Numbered from the stretch's first letter, positions 8,661-17,761 are shown. The stretch: 64,000 nt of DNA from Fulvimarina sp040239565 (GCF_040239565.1 NZ_JBEHWS010000001.1:62001-126000); one strand, 5' to 3'. Numbers and translations are program-made. The notes: generated by a model from the letters alone, not told the origin.

Positions 8661-9377
8661 TCAATCGATGTTCAGGCGATAGCCGACGCCGCGCACGGTC
8701 TGCAGCCAGAGCGGATTGCCGGGATCGGGTTCGATCTTGCGCCGCAGCCGATTGATCTGCACGTCGATCGTACGCTCGCCGATCTCGTTCTCTTCGCCGA
8801 GAAGATCAAGGCGCGGCACGGTTTCGCCGGGCTTGGCTGCAAATTGCGCCATGATATCCTGTTCGCGGTCCGTGAGGCGCACGATCTCGCCGCCGCGCTT
8901 CAGTTCGCGGCGCGACAGGTTGAAGGCGAAGGGGCCGAAGCAGACGGTTTCGATGGTCACCGGCGCCTGGCCGGCGCCGCGCTTCAGGATGTTGTTGAGC
9001 CTCAAGAGCAGTTCGCGCGGATCGAAGGGCTTGGCGAGATAATCGTCGACGCCGGCTTCAAGGCCCTCAATACGGGAGTCGATCTCCGAGCGAGCGGTGA
9101 GCATGAGGATCGGACAATCCCGCGTCTGCCGCAGGGACCGGACGAGATCGAGCCCGTTCTCGCCGGGCATCATCACGTCGACGATCATCAGGTCGAAATC
9201 TAGCCCGCTGAGGATACGGCGTGCTTCGGCCGCATCGGACGCCGTGGAGACCCGAAAGCGCTTTTCGGCGAGAAAGCGCGAGAGCAGCGAGCGGATGCGC
9301 CTGTCGTCGTCGACGATGAGGATATGCGGTGCGCCATCTTCGAGGGTTTCTCGCTCTGCCAGCGGTGCTTCGCTCAT
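8661..9377 (-). CDS. petR: OmpR-family response regulator PetR
   Basis: A 238-residue two-component regulator. The receiver domain spans about residues 18-130, with the acidic pocket at IVDDD, phospho-acceptor Asp67 in IVDVMMPGENG, and the conserved lysine in LAKPFDP. The winged-helix DNA-binding domain ends TVRGVGYRLNID. In Rhodobacter capsulatus the homologous petR, with petP, lies near the cytochrome bc1 genes and was reported as needed for growth. The identity rests on the MarR-OmpR order seen here. Its ATG overlaps the petP stop by 4 bases, so the two are translationally coupled. Confidence 0.85.
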   Translation of the reverse strand: MSEAPLAERETLEDGAPHILIVDDDRRIRSLLSRFLAEKRFRVSTASDAAEARRILSGLDFDLMIVDVMMPGENGLDLVRSLRQTRDCPILMLTARSEIDSRIEGLEAGVDDYLAKPFDPRELLLRLNNILKRGAGQAPVTIETVCFGPFAFNLSRRELKRGGEIVRLTDREQDIMAQFAAKPGETVPRLDLLGEENEIGERTIDVQINRLRRKIEPDPGNPLWLQTVRGVGYRLNID

Positions 9378-9919
9378 TTGATGGGTCCTTCGTTCCAGAC
9401 GCGGCTCTCCAGCCAGTTGCGGGCCGGTGGCTCGCTGCCGCCGAGTTGGGCGAGGAAATGGGCCACGGCCCCGACGCCGTCCGGTCCAATCTTCGCGATG
9501 GCCGCGTCGAGGCGTTTTGCCTGCTGGCGCGAGAGTTCGAGGGTAAGTTCGCGGCCCTTGGGGGTCGGATAAAGTCGGCGTTGACGGCGGTCTTCCTCGC
9601 CGGGAAGCTGGGCGACGAAGCCCTCGTCGATCAGCTGGCGCAGCACCCGCGAGAGGGACTGCTTGGTGATCTTCAGGAGTTCCAGAAGCTCTGCGATGGT
9701 GATGCCGGGCGATCGGTTGACGAAATGCAGGATGCGGTGATGCGCCCGGCCGAAGCCGTAAGAGGCGAGGATCGCGTCCGCGTCTGCCGTGAACTGGCGA
9801 TAGGCAAAGAACATCAGCTCGATAAAGCGGAAATCGACTTCGCCGAGCGTTTCCAGCGGCTCGGCGACGATCGCGTCCGCTTGCTCAAGGTTTGATCCGT
9901 TTGCAACAGGATTGTTCAT
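9374..9919 (-). CDS. petP: MarR-family regulator PetP
   Basis: A 181-residue winged-helix regulator of the MarR family. The HTH region is ITIAELLELLKITKQSLSRVLRQL, and the wing is EDRRQRRLYPTPKGREL with the usual D-R-R wing residues. It is the first gene of the leftward operon petP-petR-kinase, and its stop overlaps the petR start (ATGA type). I take ATG 9919; a GTG at 9934 is also in frame, and neither has a clear Shine-Dalgarno. The 286-base gap to ilvE should hold divergent promoters, but I could not define them by eye. Confidence 0.85.
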   Translation of the reverse strand: MNNPVANGSNLEQADAIVAEPLETLGEVDFRFIELMFFAYRQFTADADAILASYGFGRAHHRILHFVNRSPGITIAELLELLKITKQSLSRVLRQLIDEGFVAQLPGEEDRRQRRLYPTPKGRELTLELSRQQAKRLDAAIAKIGPDGVGAVAHFLAQLGGSEPPARNWLESRVWNEGPIK

Positions 9920-10167
9920 GAAATAGGTCAGCACTATTGACGCATTTTTCGGACCACGTTACACACTTGCGCAGGTGTTGAAAACTGCGCGGTCAGCATG
10001 GGCCGCGAGGGTGTCGAGACAATGATGACGGGCCATGTCCGGTCCGCCCAGTCGGGTTCAATCCGAGATAGGGTGCGGCTTAGCATCCGCCATTGGAATG
10101 ACCGGCGCCCCCATGACAGGGGTCGGTTTCAAGGCCGAATTCGGCGTGAATTTTGACGATTTCATAT

Positions 10168-10189
10168 GCGCCCTTCCATTTCCGGGCGC
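10168..10189 (+). promoter_or_regulatory. Hairpin abutting the ilvE ribosome-binding site
   Basis: GCGCCC (10168-10173) pairs with GGGCGC (10184-10189). The stem ends one base before the GGAGGA ribosome-binding sequence at 10191-10196. It may affect translation of ilvE, but no leader peptide or amino-acid codon run is visible. Confidence 0.3.
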
Positions 10190-10205
10190 CGGAGGATCTT
10201 AGACC

Positions 10206-11096
10206 ATGAGCAGTGTTCCGTTCGATCAGCGCGACGGCGAAATCTGGATGAACGGCGCCTTCGTGCCGTGGAAGGACGCCAAGGTCCACGTCCTGACTCA
10301 TGGCCTTCACTATGCAAGCTCGGTGTTCGAAGGCGAGCGGGCCTATGGCGGCGAGGTGTTCAAGCTGCGCGAGCACACCGATCGCCTGATCGAATCGGCC
10401 CGTATCCTCGGCTTCAAGCTGCCCTTCAGCGCCGACGAAATCGATGCAGCGACCAACGAGCTTTTGAAACGCCAGGGCTACACGGATGCCTATATTCGCC
10501 CGGTCGCCTGGCGCGGCTCGGAGATGATGGGCGTTTCGGCCCAGAAGAACACGATCAACGTCGCCATCGCCTCCTGGATCTGGCCGAGCTATTTCGATCC
10601 CGAGCAGCGGATGAAGGGCATTCGGCTCGATCTCGCCGAATATCGCCGGCCTGACCCGATGACGGCGCCCTCGCGCGCGAAGGCCGCCGGCCTCTACATG
10701 ATCTGCACGATCTCCAAACATGCGGCGGAAGACAAAGGCTATTCCGATGCGATGATGCTCGACTGGCGCGGCCGGGTGGCCGAGGCGACCGGCGCCAATA
10801 TCTTCTTCGTGAAGGACGGCGTCATCCACACGCCGGACCCGGACTGCTTCCTCAATGGTATCACGCGGCAGACGGTGATCCAGCTGGCCAAGCGCCGTGG
10901 TTACGAGGTGATCGAGCGGGCGATCATGCCGGACGAGCTGGATGGCTTTTCCGAATGTTTCATTTGCGGCACGGCCGCCGAGGTGACGCCGGTCTCGGAG
11001 ATCGCCGACTGGCGCTTCACGCCGGGCGAGATCACACGGCAGCTGATCGAGGATTATACGGCCGAAGTGCAGCCGAAACGCGCGGCGGCCGAATAA
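10206..11096 (+). CDS. ilvE: Branched-chain amino acid aminotransferase
   Basis: A 296-residue class IV PLP aminotransferase that transfers amino groups between Leu/Ile/Val and their 2-oxo acids. Characteristic segments are the N-terminal THGLHYASSVFEG loop, the PLP lysine (about Lys159) in SRAKAAGLY, and the C-terminal ECFICGTAAEVTPVSEI motif. Length is normal for the roughly 290-residue alphaproteobacterial form. The start has a strong GGAGGA ten bases upstream. It is transcribed alone, away from petP. Confidence 0.93.
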   Translation: MSSVPFDQRDGEIWMNGAFVPWKDAKVHVLTHGLHYASSVFEGERAYGGEVFKLREHTDRLIESARILGFKLPFSADEIDAATNELLKRQGYTDAYIRPVAWRGSEMMGVSAQKNTINVAIASWIWPSYFDPEQRMKGIRLDLAEYRRPDPMTAPSRAKAAGLYMICTISKHAAEDKGYSDAMMLDWRGRVAEATGANIFFVKDGVIHTPDPDCFLNGITRQTVIQLAKRRGYEVIERAIMPDELDGFSECFICGTAAEVTPVSEIADWRFTPGEITRQLIEDYTAEVQPKRAAAE

Positions 11097-11133
11097 CATC
11101 GCTCGACAGTCGAAAGCAGCCGCTTTCAAATGT

Positions 11134-11161
11134 TCGCCGGTCGCCGGTCGCCGGTCGCCGG
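11134..11161. repeat. Four tandem copies of TCGCCGG
   Basis: Four perfect 7-base units (TCGCCGG) run head to tail 38 bases after the ilvE stop. This is a short simple repeat that could vary in copy number between strains. Confidence 0.8.
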
Positions 11162-11255
11162 TAGAGGCCTGACTCGTGCCGCCTGGTCATTTGTCCGGGG
11201 ACGCGATATCGGCGGACGTTGACACGTGAACGGCACTCAGGCGGTACCGGACATG

Positions 11256-11278
11256 AAAAGGGGCGCTCATGGCGCCCC
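11256..11278 (-). terminator. Intrinsic terminator, leftward
   Basis: GGGGCGC (11260-11266) pairs with GCGCCCC (11272-11278) around a 5-base loop. On the minus strand the stem is followed by TTTT (11259-11256). It ends a leftward transcript arriving from the right, most simply that of the small ORF at 11371-11583. Confidence 0.7.
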
Positions 11279-11370
11279 ATCACCGTATGTCTGCCAGAAG
11301 CTCGAGCGACGTATGAGCCGATTACTGGGCGTCGATTAGCCCGAAGAATCAACTCATTCGCCCAGCGGTA

Positions 11371-11583
11371 TCAGTCGGCGAGCGCCATCGCCGTTGCTCC
11401 ACCGGCAGCGTCCGCAGCACGATAGAGAGCGTTGACATCGGTTGGCTGAGAAAACGGGCGCGTACGCCGCGTCTCGGTTTCGGCTGGCACGCCCGGAATG
11501 GACGGAGCCGTCGCCGTCCTGCCAGCGATGTGCGTTTCGGGGGCGCGTTCAAGAACGCGGCTGCGAAGAAAAGATAAGGTCAT
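11371..11583 (-). CDS. Possible 70-residue hypothetical protein
   Basis: The only leftward frame upstream of the terminator at 11256-11278 that reads sensibly. It is about 70 residues long, starts MTLSFLRSRVLERAPETHI and ends ATAMALAD. A TTG 12 bases further upstream is an alternative start and lies next to an AGGA. The protein is Ala/Thr/Pro-rich and has no recognised domain. Support is the leftward terminator 90 bases downstream and the lack of another gene across 590 bases; against it are the weak start and low complexity. The rest of the 11097-11687 stretch holds only the heptamer repeat and the terminator. Confidence 0.35.
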   Translation of the reverse strand: MTLSFLRSRVLERAPETHIAGRTATAPSIPGVPAETETRRTRPFSQPTDVNALYRAADAAGGATAMALAD

Positions 11584-11687
11584 CGCGGTCGTCAACGTCC
11601 TGATTTGCAGAAGACGGAAGAGAAACCCCGTTGGTTAACCGATCGTTCCTCTGTCATCAAAAGTTTATCTTCGATTTTCATGCCGAG

Positions 11688-12971
11688 TCAATTCGCCTTC
11701 GCCTTATTTTCGGCGGATTCGATGCAGTTGGCAAAGAAAGTGGTCGTGGCCGGCCAGTCCGAGAAAACACCCCGCACGCCGATATCGCTTGCGAGGACAT
11801 CGAGAAGCTTCAACATGTCTCCGTCGGTTGTCGTGATGTCGTTGATCGACTGGTAGTACCAGCCGCCGCCTTCCGCGAGGGGACCGGAGCGTTCCAGCGA
11901 CCACGCAATGATGTCCAGACCGGCCTCTTTGGCGGCTTCGGCATAGGGCGAAGGGACGATCTCGCCGTTCTCGGCGGTGACCAGCATCCAGAGCGGCGGG
12001 GCGATGATCCGTACGCCGTCATCGGCGAGTGACTGCATCGACGGCTCGAACGTGTCCGGCTGCATGGGGTCGAAGCCTTCGAGCGTTTCGTCGCGATCGT
12101 CGAGGAAGACGGCCTGCTGGCCGAATTCGGGGAATTCCTCGATCCAGAATTTGACGTCCTCGAGATTAAAGGACTGGGGATAGACGTCGCTGGGCGAGAC
12201 GCCCGCGTCGATGTAGTCCTGGATCATCTGCCGGGCGTAGTCTGCCTGACTATACTCGCCCTCGAACGGCATCTCGACTTCGGGACCCTTCAGCTCAGGC
12301 GTGAACTTGCGACCGAGCGACTTGATGAGTTCGATCGAATCGGCATGGGTCATCAGCGTGCCCGGCGAATAGAGCGTGGTGCGCCATTCTGCGAGGCCGC
12401 CCTGATAGTCCTCGGCGGTTTCCGCGGCTGGATCGAAGGAATCCATCTTGGCGTTGAGCTTCTGGAATTCGGCGAGGGTCAGATCGGACGTACAGCACTT
12501 CGCCTGAGCTTCCTCGCCTTCTCCCGTGCCGGTCGCTGCCGCAAAGGGTGTCGTGCATTTCGCGGCGAGTTCGGGCCGGGTGAGGATATCCGTCGTCGTA
12601 TGGAGATCGCACTGAGCGTGGCGGCAGACGAGCTCGCGATCCTTCGTGAAGGCGACGTCGCATTCGATGATGCCGGCACCCTGGCGGGCCGCCGCCGTAT
12701 AGGATTCTCGGCTGTGCTCGGGAAATTGGAGCGGTGCGCCGCGATGGCCGATCGACCAGTCGTTCGCTTCCATCGGCTGACCGAGACAGGCCGAGAGCTT
12801 CGTCTTCAGTTCGCTATCTTCGAGCTGATCGACGAGGTAGCCGGGTCGCGCTCCGATCTCGGCGGAAGTGGGCGCCGCGACACCCGTCGGCGTTGCCTGA
12901 TCCTGGGCAATTGCGGGCTGGAGTAGGGCAAAGCTGGAGAGCGTAGCCGCCAGGGTGAAGGTCGCGCGCAT
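11688..12971 (-). CDS. Periplasmic glycerophosphodiester phosphodiesterase
   Basis: A 427-residue secreted GDPD-fold enzyme that should release glycerol-3-phosphate from glycerophosphodiesters. A signal peptide ends near residue 22 (LQPAIAQD). Catalytic landmarks of the TIM barrel are the GHRGAP loop with His76/Arg77, PEH at 84-86, ECDVAFTKD with Glu103/Asp105, and CRH at 116-118. An insertion rich in cysteine follows (CTTPF, KCCTSDL). The C-terminal EWSLERSGPL-equivalent (IIAWSLERSG) and GVFSDWP complete the barrel. GGAGGA precedes the ATG. It is monocistronic, followed by the 590-base sparse region. Confidence 0.88.
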   Translation of the reverse strand: MRATFTLAATLSSFALLQPAIAQDQATPTGVAAPTSAEIGARPGYLVDQLEDSELKTKLSACLGQPMEANDWSIGHRGAPLQFPEHSRESYTAAARQGAGIIECDVAFTKDRELVCRHAQCDLHTTTDILTRPELAAKCTTPFAAATGTGEGEEAQAKCCTSDLTLAEFQKLNAKMDSFDPAAETAEDYQGGLAEWRTTLYSPGTLMTHADSIELIKSLGRKFTPELKGPEVEMPFEGEYSQADYARQMIQDYIDAGVSPSDVYPQSFNLEDVKFWIEEFPEFGQQAVFLDDRDETLEGFDPMQPDTFEPSMQSLADDGVRIIAPPLWMLVTAENGEIVPSPYAEAAKEAGLDIIAWSLERSGPLAEGGGWYYQSINDITTTDGDMLKLLDVLASDIGVRGVFSDWPATTTFFANCIESAENKAKAN

Positions 12972-13177
12972 GATGATCCTCCGATGATGCTGTGGAGCCT
13001 GCGTTCTGGAGAGCAGATAGAGGAGTTTTGCGACAGCGGAACGACAGGGCGCTCACGCTTGAGCGCGACATGGAGAAAGCGCGCCTGACAGGCTTCTGGC
13101 TCCGGACCTCTTGTCGCAACCTTTCCTGCCGCCAGTTTCATGTGCGGTAGCAGACACTTGGCGAAGGGCGGCAAGGG

Positions 13178-14743
13178 ATGGCAACGAGCGATCGCGCGGC
13201 AGATAACAACGACCATGTTTCACGTGAAACGCCGGAGGAGGAGGGCGCGACCGGGTCGCTGAAGCTCCTGCCGATGCTGATCGGCCTCGCCGTTTTCGTA
13301 GTCCTTCTGATTCTGCCGCCGCCGGATGGGCTCGCAATCGAGGCTTGGCGCGTGGTGGCGGTGGCGAGCCTGATGATCGTCTGGTGGATCACCGAGGCGA
13401 TCCCCGTGCCGGCGACGGCCCTCGTGCCGCTCGTCCTCTTCCCGCTTACCGGCGCGACCTCAATGGACGATGCCGCCGCGCCCTATGCCGATCCGACGAT
13501 CTTTCTCTTTATGGGCGGCTTCATGCTGGCCGGCGCCATGGAGCGCTGGAACCTGCATCGGCGGATCGCGCTCAACATCGTTTTCCGGACCGGCTCCCGC
13601 CAGCACCACATTGTCGGCGGCTTCATGTTGGCGACGGCCTTTCTATCCATGTGGGTCTCGAACACGGCGACGACGGTGATGATGCTGCCGATTGCTCTCT
13701 CGGTCGTGGGGCTGGTGACCGACGAGACGGGGTCGGACACAGAAGCGAAGAAGTTCGCCCTCGCGCTCTTGCTGGGCGTCGCCTATTCCGCCTCGATCGG
13801 CGGTGTCGCGACGCTCATCGGCACGCCGCCCAATGCCCTTCTCGCCGGAACGCTCAGCCAGAACTACGGCTACGATCTCGGCTTCGGCCGCTGGATGCTG
13901 ATCGGTGTCCCCGTCGCAATCCTGATGCTCGGGATTTCTTGGTTTCTGCTCACGCGCTTCGCGATCGGCCTGAAGAAGGACGAGATCGAAGGCGCGCAGG
14001 AGGTGATCAAGAAGGAACTGACAGGGCTCGGGTCCATGTCGCGGGCGGAAATGATCGTCGGCGCGGTCTTCGCCGGTGCTGCGGTTCTCTGGATTTTGCG
14101 CTCCTGGCTCCAAAATTTCGTGCCGGAGCTCGATGATGCCGCGATTGCCATCGGCGCCTCGCTTCTGCTTTTCATCATACCGACATCCAGCAAGGACGAA
14201 GAGGGCACGCGCATCGGCCTCCTCGACTGGAGGACGGCAGCGAAACTGCCTTGGGGCGTCCTGATCCTGTTCGGCGGTGGCCTCAGCCTCGCGGCGGCAG
14301 TCACCGGCACCGGTCTCGACGAGTGGATCGGTTCGGCGATCGGCGGTTTCGCCGGGGCTCTGCCGATGATCGTGCTGGTCCTCGTGGTGGCGACGATCAT
14401 GCTGCTGCTGACCGAGTTCACCTCAAACACGGCGACGGCGGCGACCTTCCTGCCGCTACTCGCCGCGCTTTCGATGGATATCGGCGAGAACCCGCTGATG
14501 CTGGCGGTGCCGGCGGCGCTTTCTGCCTCCATGGCCTTCATGATGCCAGTGGCGACGCCGCCGAACGCGCTCGTCTTCTCGTCCGGCCATGTCTCGATCC
14601 CGCAGATGGTCCGCTACGGCATCTGGCACAATCTCGCCGCGCTGCTCATCGTCTCGACCGTTGGCTATCTCGTACTGACGACGCTCTTCGGCGTTACGGT
14701 CGGCGAGATGCCGGACTGGGCGAGCGGGGGAAGCGCGAATTGA
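13178..14743 (+). CDS. DASS (SLC13) family anion/dicarboxylate transporter
   Basis: A 521-residue inner-membrane symporter with about 11-12 hydrophobic segments. The paired SNT motifs that bind Na+ and substrate are present near residues 160 (VSNTATTVM) and 415 (TSNTATAAT), each followed by a PPNAL motif (IGTPPNALLAG, ATPPNALVFSSG). Likely substrates are C4-dicarboxylates, sulfate or related anions; sequence alone does not decide. The hydrophilic N-terminus holds VSRET, encoded by a parS core at 13216-13231. It converges on tadG with a 30-base gap. Confidence 0.88.
   Translation: MATSDRAADNNDHVSRETPEEEGATGSLKLLPMLIGLAVFVVLLILPPPDGLAIEAWRVVAVASLMIVWWITEAIPVPATALVPLVLFPLTGATSMDDAAAPYADPTIFLFMGGFMLAGAMERWNLHRRIALNIVFRTGSRQHHIVGGFMLATAFLSMWVSNTATTVMMLPIALSVVGLVTDETGSDTEAKKFALALLLGVAYSASIGGVATLIGTPPNALLAGTLSQNYGYDLGFGRWMLIGVPVAILMLGISWFLLTRFAIGLKKDEIEGAQEVIKKELTGLGSMSRAEMIVGAVFAGAAVLWILRSWLQNFVPELDDAAIAIGASLLLFIIPTSSKDEEGTRIGLLDWRTAAKLPWGVLILFGGGLSLAAAVTGTGLDEWIGSAIGGFAGALPMIVLVLVVATIMLLLTEFTSNTATAATFLPLLAALSMDIGENPLMLAVPAALSASMAFMMPVATPPNALVFSSGHVSIPQMVRYGIWHNLAALLIVSTVGYLVLTTLFGVTVGEMPDWASGGSAN
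13216..13231. promoter_or_regulatory. parS: parS site 2 (15/16)
   Basis: TGTTTCACGTGAAACG contains the perfect 14-base core GTTTCACGTGAAAC. It lies within the first 20 codons of the transporter gene and is read in the same frame (VSRET) as site 1. Confidence 0.85.
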
Positions 14744-14773
14744 ACCGGTGGGTCGATCAAAGGATGGAGCTCG

Positions 14774-16420
14774 TCAGCCGACGATCCTCGCATTGCGGCA
14801 CAGGACGTCGCTGACCTTTACGTCGATCTCCCCAAGGCCGATCCCTGCGACCTTGAGGATATCCCCCAGGAGCGCGTCGAGGGGCGTTGCGGCAAACGCA
14901 AGCGCATCATGAATGGAAGCGGTCAGCGATCCGGTGGAAAGCCCCAGCAAGCCGACCCGTGCCGTAAGTTCGGTTTCGCGAAAAAGGCTCGACATGGGGC
15001 TTGAGATAAACGCCGTGGTTTCGACCGTCTTTGTCTTTCCACTGGCGATATCGGCGCCTGTAAAGGTGACGAGGATGGGCTCGACATTTTCGACGGCGAG
15101 ATTGCCGCGGGCTTCGACCGTGGCGATGATCGCCTCCACTATCGGAGTATATGCGAGGCGATCGTTCATCGCGATCTCTTGGAGGGGTTTCGTCCATCGC
15201 CCGAGGGAGAACCGGGCCAGTCCCGGCGTTACGGCGATGGTCACCGATTGATTGTTCGGGTCAGACGAACAGTTGATGGCGGCGATTTCAGCACGGCCAC
15301 CGGCGAGGATCGCTTCGATCGGAATGTCGAGACCGATGCCCAGACCGTCGAGAGGATTTGTCGTTTCAGTGTGAAAGCGAAGCTTTGCCTGACCGGTTTC
15401 GACCCCCTGGCCCAGCGACGCGACGGCAAGCGCCGGGGTCGATTTCATCGCTTCCCCGATGAGAACGTCGATGTCGACGGCGCCGAGCATCGGCAGAACG
15501 AGATCGAACGACGCACTGTGGCCGGACGCGGCCTGCCGGACGACCGCGTCGATGACATCGAGTGCGGATAGCCGGGTGTTCAGGATTTCAGCGGCTTTGT
15601 TTCGTGAGATCGAGAGGTCGCCGCTGCGAAGATCGATCAGATCGGAGACCCGGAGTCGCGCGTTGAGCGCCAGCGGACTTTGCGCGGCCTTGCGCATCGA
15701 GGCCGCCGCCATTGCCCTCCCATCGTCGGCGAGTGCATCTGAAAGGCCCGACAGCAGATCCGACGCAGGCATTTCCGTCTGGATACCGGCCCCGAAATTC
15801 TGTGGTCCCGACGCGTCGGCAAGAGTGTTCGGCATGAGATCGCCGAGTGCGACGGTCGCTTGGGCGAGGTTGCTGTAATCGAGGACATCCAGGGAAAGTT
15901 TGGCGCCAATCGCCTCGTCGAGTATCGTATTCAGCAAGGTGGGATCGATGCTGGCGAGGCGACTTCCGGCTTGAAACGCGACGAGTGCATCGATCGCGGC
16001 GTCAGAGCGCACGGCGAGGTCGGTGCCGTGGATGCCGAGAGCGCGGGCGAGGAAATAGGTGTGCGGCTTGCGCGCTTCGATCCGGACGACGGGCAGGGCG
16101 CTGGAAACACCTGGCTGGAAGCGCTCGTCACGCGGCCTTGACGCATCATAAGAACCGAAGACGAGATCGAAGGTGACGTTCTCCTGGGAGGAGGCCGCAA
16201 AGACCTTCGCAGCGACGGCCTCTGCATCGTCAGGATGGCGGATCGCCGCGAGCGCGGCCGCGTCGCTGGCTGCCTGGAGCGCGCGCCTCTCCACATAGGC
16301 AAGACCGAGATCGGTGGCATAGCTCCCGAAACCGAGGACGACGGGCAGCATGAGGGCGAAAGTGATGGCAATATTCCCGTCTTGGGAACCAGCGCCAAAG
16401 AAGCGGGTCGGGGAGATCAT
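14774..16420 (-). CDS. tadG: TadG-like pilus assembly protein
   Basis: A 548-residue protein with one N-terminal membrane helix (IAITFALMLPVVLGFGSYATD) following the GNIA motif typical of TadE/TadG pseudopilin-like N-termini. A long extracytoplasmic part follows, with ADLGLAYVERRALQAASDAAALA, the usual TadG start. No VWA MIDAS motif was obvious. It should act with TadE in Flp/Tad pilus (tight adherence) assembly; the secretin, ATPase and pilin genes are not in this window. The start overlaps the tadE stop by 4 bases. Confidence 0.82.
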   Translation of the reverse strand: MISPTRFFGAGSQDGNIAITFALMLPVVLGFGSYATDLGLAYVERRALQAASDAAALAAIRHPDDAEAVAAKVFAASSQENVTFDLVFGSYDASRPRDERFQPGVSSALPVVRIEARKPHTYFLARALGIHGTDLAVRSDAAIDALVAFQAGSRLASIDPTLLNTILDEAIGAKLSLDVLDYSNLAQATVALGDLMPNTLADASGPQNFGAGIQTEMPASDLLSGLSDALADDGRAMAAASMRKAAQSPLALNARLRVSDLIDLRSGDLSISRNKAAEILNTRLSALDVIDAVVRQAASGHSASFDLVLPMLGAVDIDVLIGEAMKSTPALAVASLGQGVETGQAKLRFHTETTNPLDGLGIGLDIPIEAILAGGRAEIAAINCSSDPNNQSVTIAVTPGLARFSLGRWTKPLQEIAMNDRLAYTPIVEAIIATVEARGNLAVENVEPILVTFTGADIASGKTKTVETTAFISSPMSSLFRETELTARVGLLGLSTGSLTASIHDALAFAATPLDALLGDILKVAGIGLGEIDVKVSDVLCRNARIVG

Positions 16421-16926
16421 GGCAGGAGTACCGTTGCCGAACGCTGAAGGCTGTCGATCCGGCCCAGCGGCTCGGTCACGATGGCGGGAAGCCCGAAGCC
16501 GGACACGTCGTAGGCGACATTGACCGTGAGCCAGTGACCGTCTTCCTCTACCTCGTAGGTGAGAAGATCCCGGTTGATCAGCGCGTATTGTTGCGAGGAA
16601 TTGGCGATGGCCGCATCGACAAGGGCTCGCCGTTCATCGGCATCGAGACCGACCATGGCATAGCGGCTTGCATCGGCGGACATCGCCTGAAGGGAATGGG
16701 AGAGGCCGATATAAATGCCGAAAAAGGCAACTGCAAAGAGGATCAAGAGGAAGAGTGGCAGTATGATCGCGAACTCGACGCCTGCAGCACCCTTCGTTGC
16801 GCGGGAGAATGAAGCGAGCTGGGACTGTCGCGAGCGCGATAGCGCGAGCAGTAGATACGCGCGCGTCGGCGACCTGTGGAGCGATGCATCTGGAAATTGC
16901 AGGGCTGAAGAGGAAAGAGCTTTCAC
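16417..16926 (-). CDS. tadE: TadE-like pilus assembly protein
   Basis: A 169-residue protein with GAAGVEFAIILPLFLLILFAVAFFG near residues 46-70: the G/E+5-type processing region plus hydrophobic helix of TadE minor pseudopilins. The glutamate in VEFAI matches the E+5 position after prepilin-peptidase cleavage. A GTG start at 16926 is preceded by AAAGGG. It is the first gene of a two-gene unit with tadG. Confidence 0.82.
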   Translation of the reverse strand: MKALSSSALQFPDASLHRSPTRAYLLLALSRSRQSQLASFSRATKGAAGVEFAIILPLFLLILFAVAFFGIYIGLSHSLQAMSADASRYAMVGLDADERRALVDAAIANSSQQYALINRDLLTYEVEEDGHWLTVNVAYDVSGFGLPAIVTEPLGRIDSLQRSATVLLP

Positions 16927-17076
16927 GCCGGACCCTTTTCGTCGTCTAAATGTAAGCCAAGGAAACTATTAGCGCCCTAAAAAATAGTAACTGAGGCTGA
17001 TCACACCGGCGTGATTTGGTGGGTGAAGATGAATGCTCACGGGTGAGCAAAATTGATGCGTCCAAACGCTGCTCGA

Positions 17077-17526
17077 TCAGGAAAAATAAAGGTTCGTGCC
17101 CATCGTAGCGGCCGCTACGGCTGCATAACGTGCGAATTTCCCCGCACCGACGAGAACTGTGAAGGTGAGCAGGCTCACGCGCAAAAAACCAGCGGCGAGT
17201 GTGAGCGCGTCGCCGCCGAAGGGCCACCAGGCAAACAGCAGGCTCCAGACACCATAGCGTTTGAAGACCGTTTCCGCCTTTGCGAGGGCAGGCCTGGGAA
17301 CGGGAAACCATTTCCGGTCGGCATAGCGCGCGAAATAGCGGCCCATCGCCCAATTGACGATCGAGCCCATGGTATTGCCCGTGCCCGCGACGAGGACGGC
17401 GACCACCGGATTGATCTCTGTCTCCACGAGTGCGGCGATGAGAACGACCTCCGATGCGCCGGGCAGAATGGTAGCCGCGAGAAAGGCGCTCCAGAAGAGT
17501 CCGGAAACAATGGCGAACGCTGTCAT
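17077..17526 (-). CDS. YqaA/DedA-type membrane protein
   Basis: A 149-residue inner-membrane protein of the SNARE-associated/DedA (VTT) group. Recognisable points are the reentrant-loop segment ILPGASEVVLIAAL near residue 20, GTGNTMGSIVNWAMGRYFA, and WWPFGGDALTLAAGFLR. Such proteins act in membrane phospholipid or undecaprenyl-phosphate homeostasis as proton-coupled flippases. Length fits YqaA, which is shorter than DedA. It is separated from tadE by 150 bases with no clear gene; the pair could still be transcribed separately. Confidence 0.85.
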   Translation of the reverse strand: MTAFAIVSGLFWSAFLAATILPGASEVVLIAALVETEINPVVAVLVAGTGNTMGSIVNWAMGRYFARYADRKWFPVPRPALAKAETVFKRYGVWSLLFAWWPFGGDALTLAAGFLRVSLLTFTVLVGAGKFARYAAVAAATMGTNLYFS

Positions 17527-17761
17527 GGACGAGGAATAGCCGGGCTGTCGCTGAGGTGGAAGACGGTGCCCGAGATCTTGGGCTCCGTCGCCGCGCAGGC
17601 GTTGCGAAGAACAGGTTCCCTCTTTCGGTCGAATTTATTGGCCGCGGTGATTGAACGCACTGTCCGCAATCACCACATCAGGGAGGAAATACAGACGAAC
17701 ATGCTCTTCGGGCGGACGATGCTTGCCATCGTCGCCGATTTTCGAAAGGAACGGGATCTCC

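Noticed and set aside
10080..11129. 349-codon frame antisense to ilvE
   Set aside because: Covers a clear IlvE coding region and has no ribosome-binding site or family features.
11032..11352. 106-codon leftward frame overlapping the ilvE end
   Set aside because: Runs through ilvE coding sequence and the heptamer repeat and crosses the leftward terminator, so it is unlikely to be translated as a unit.
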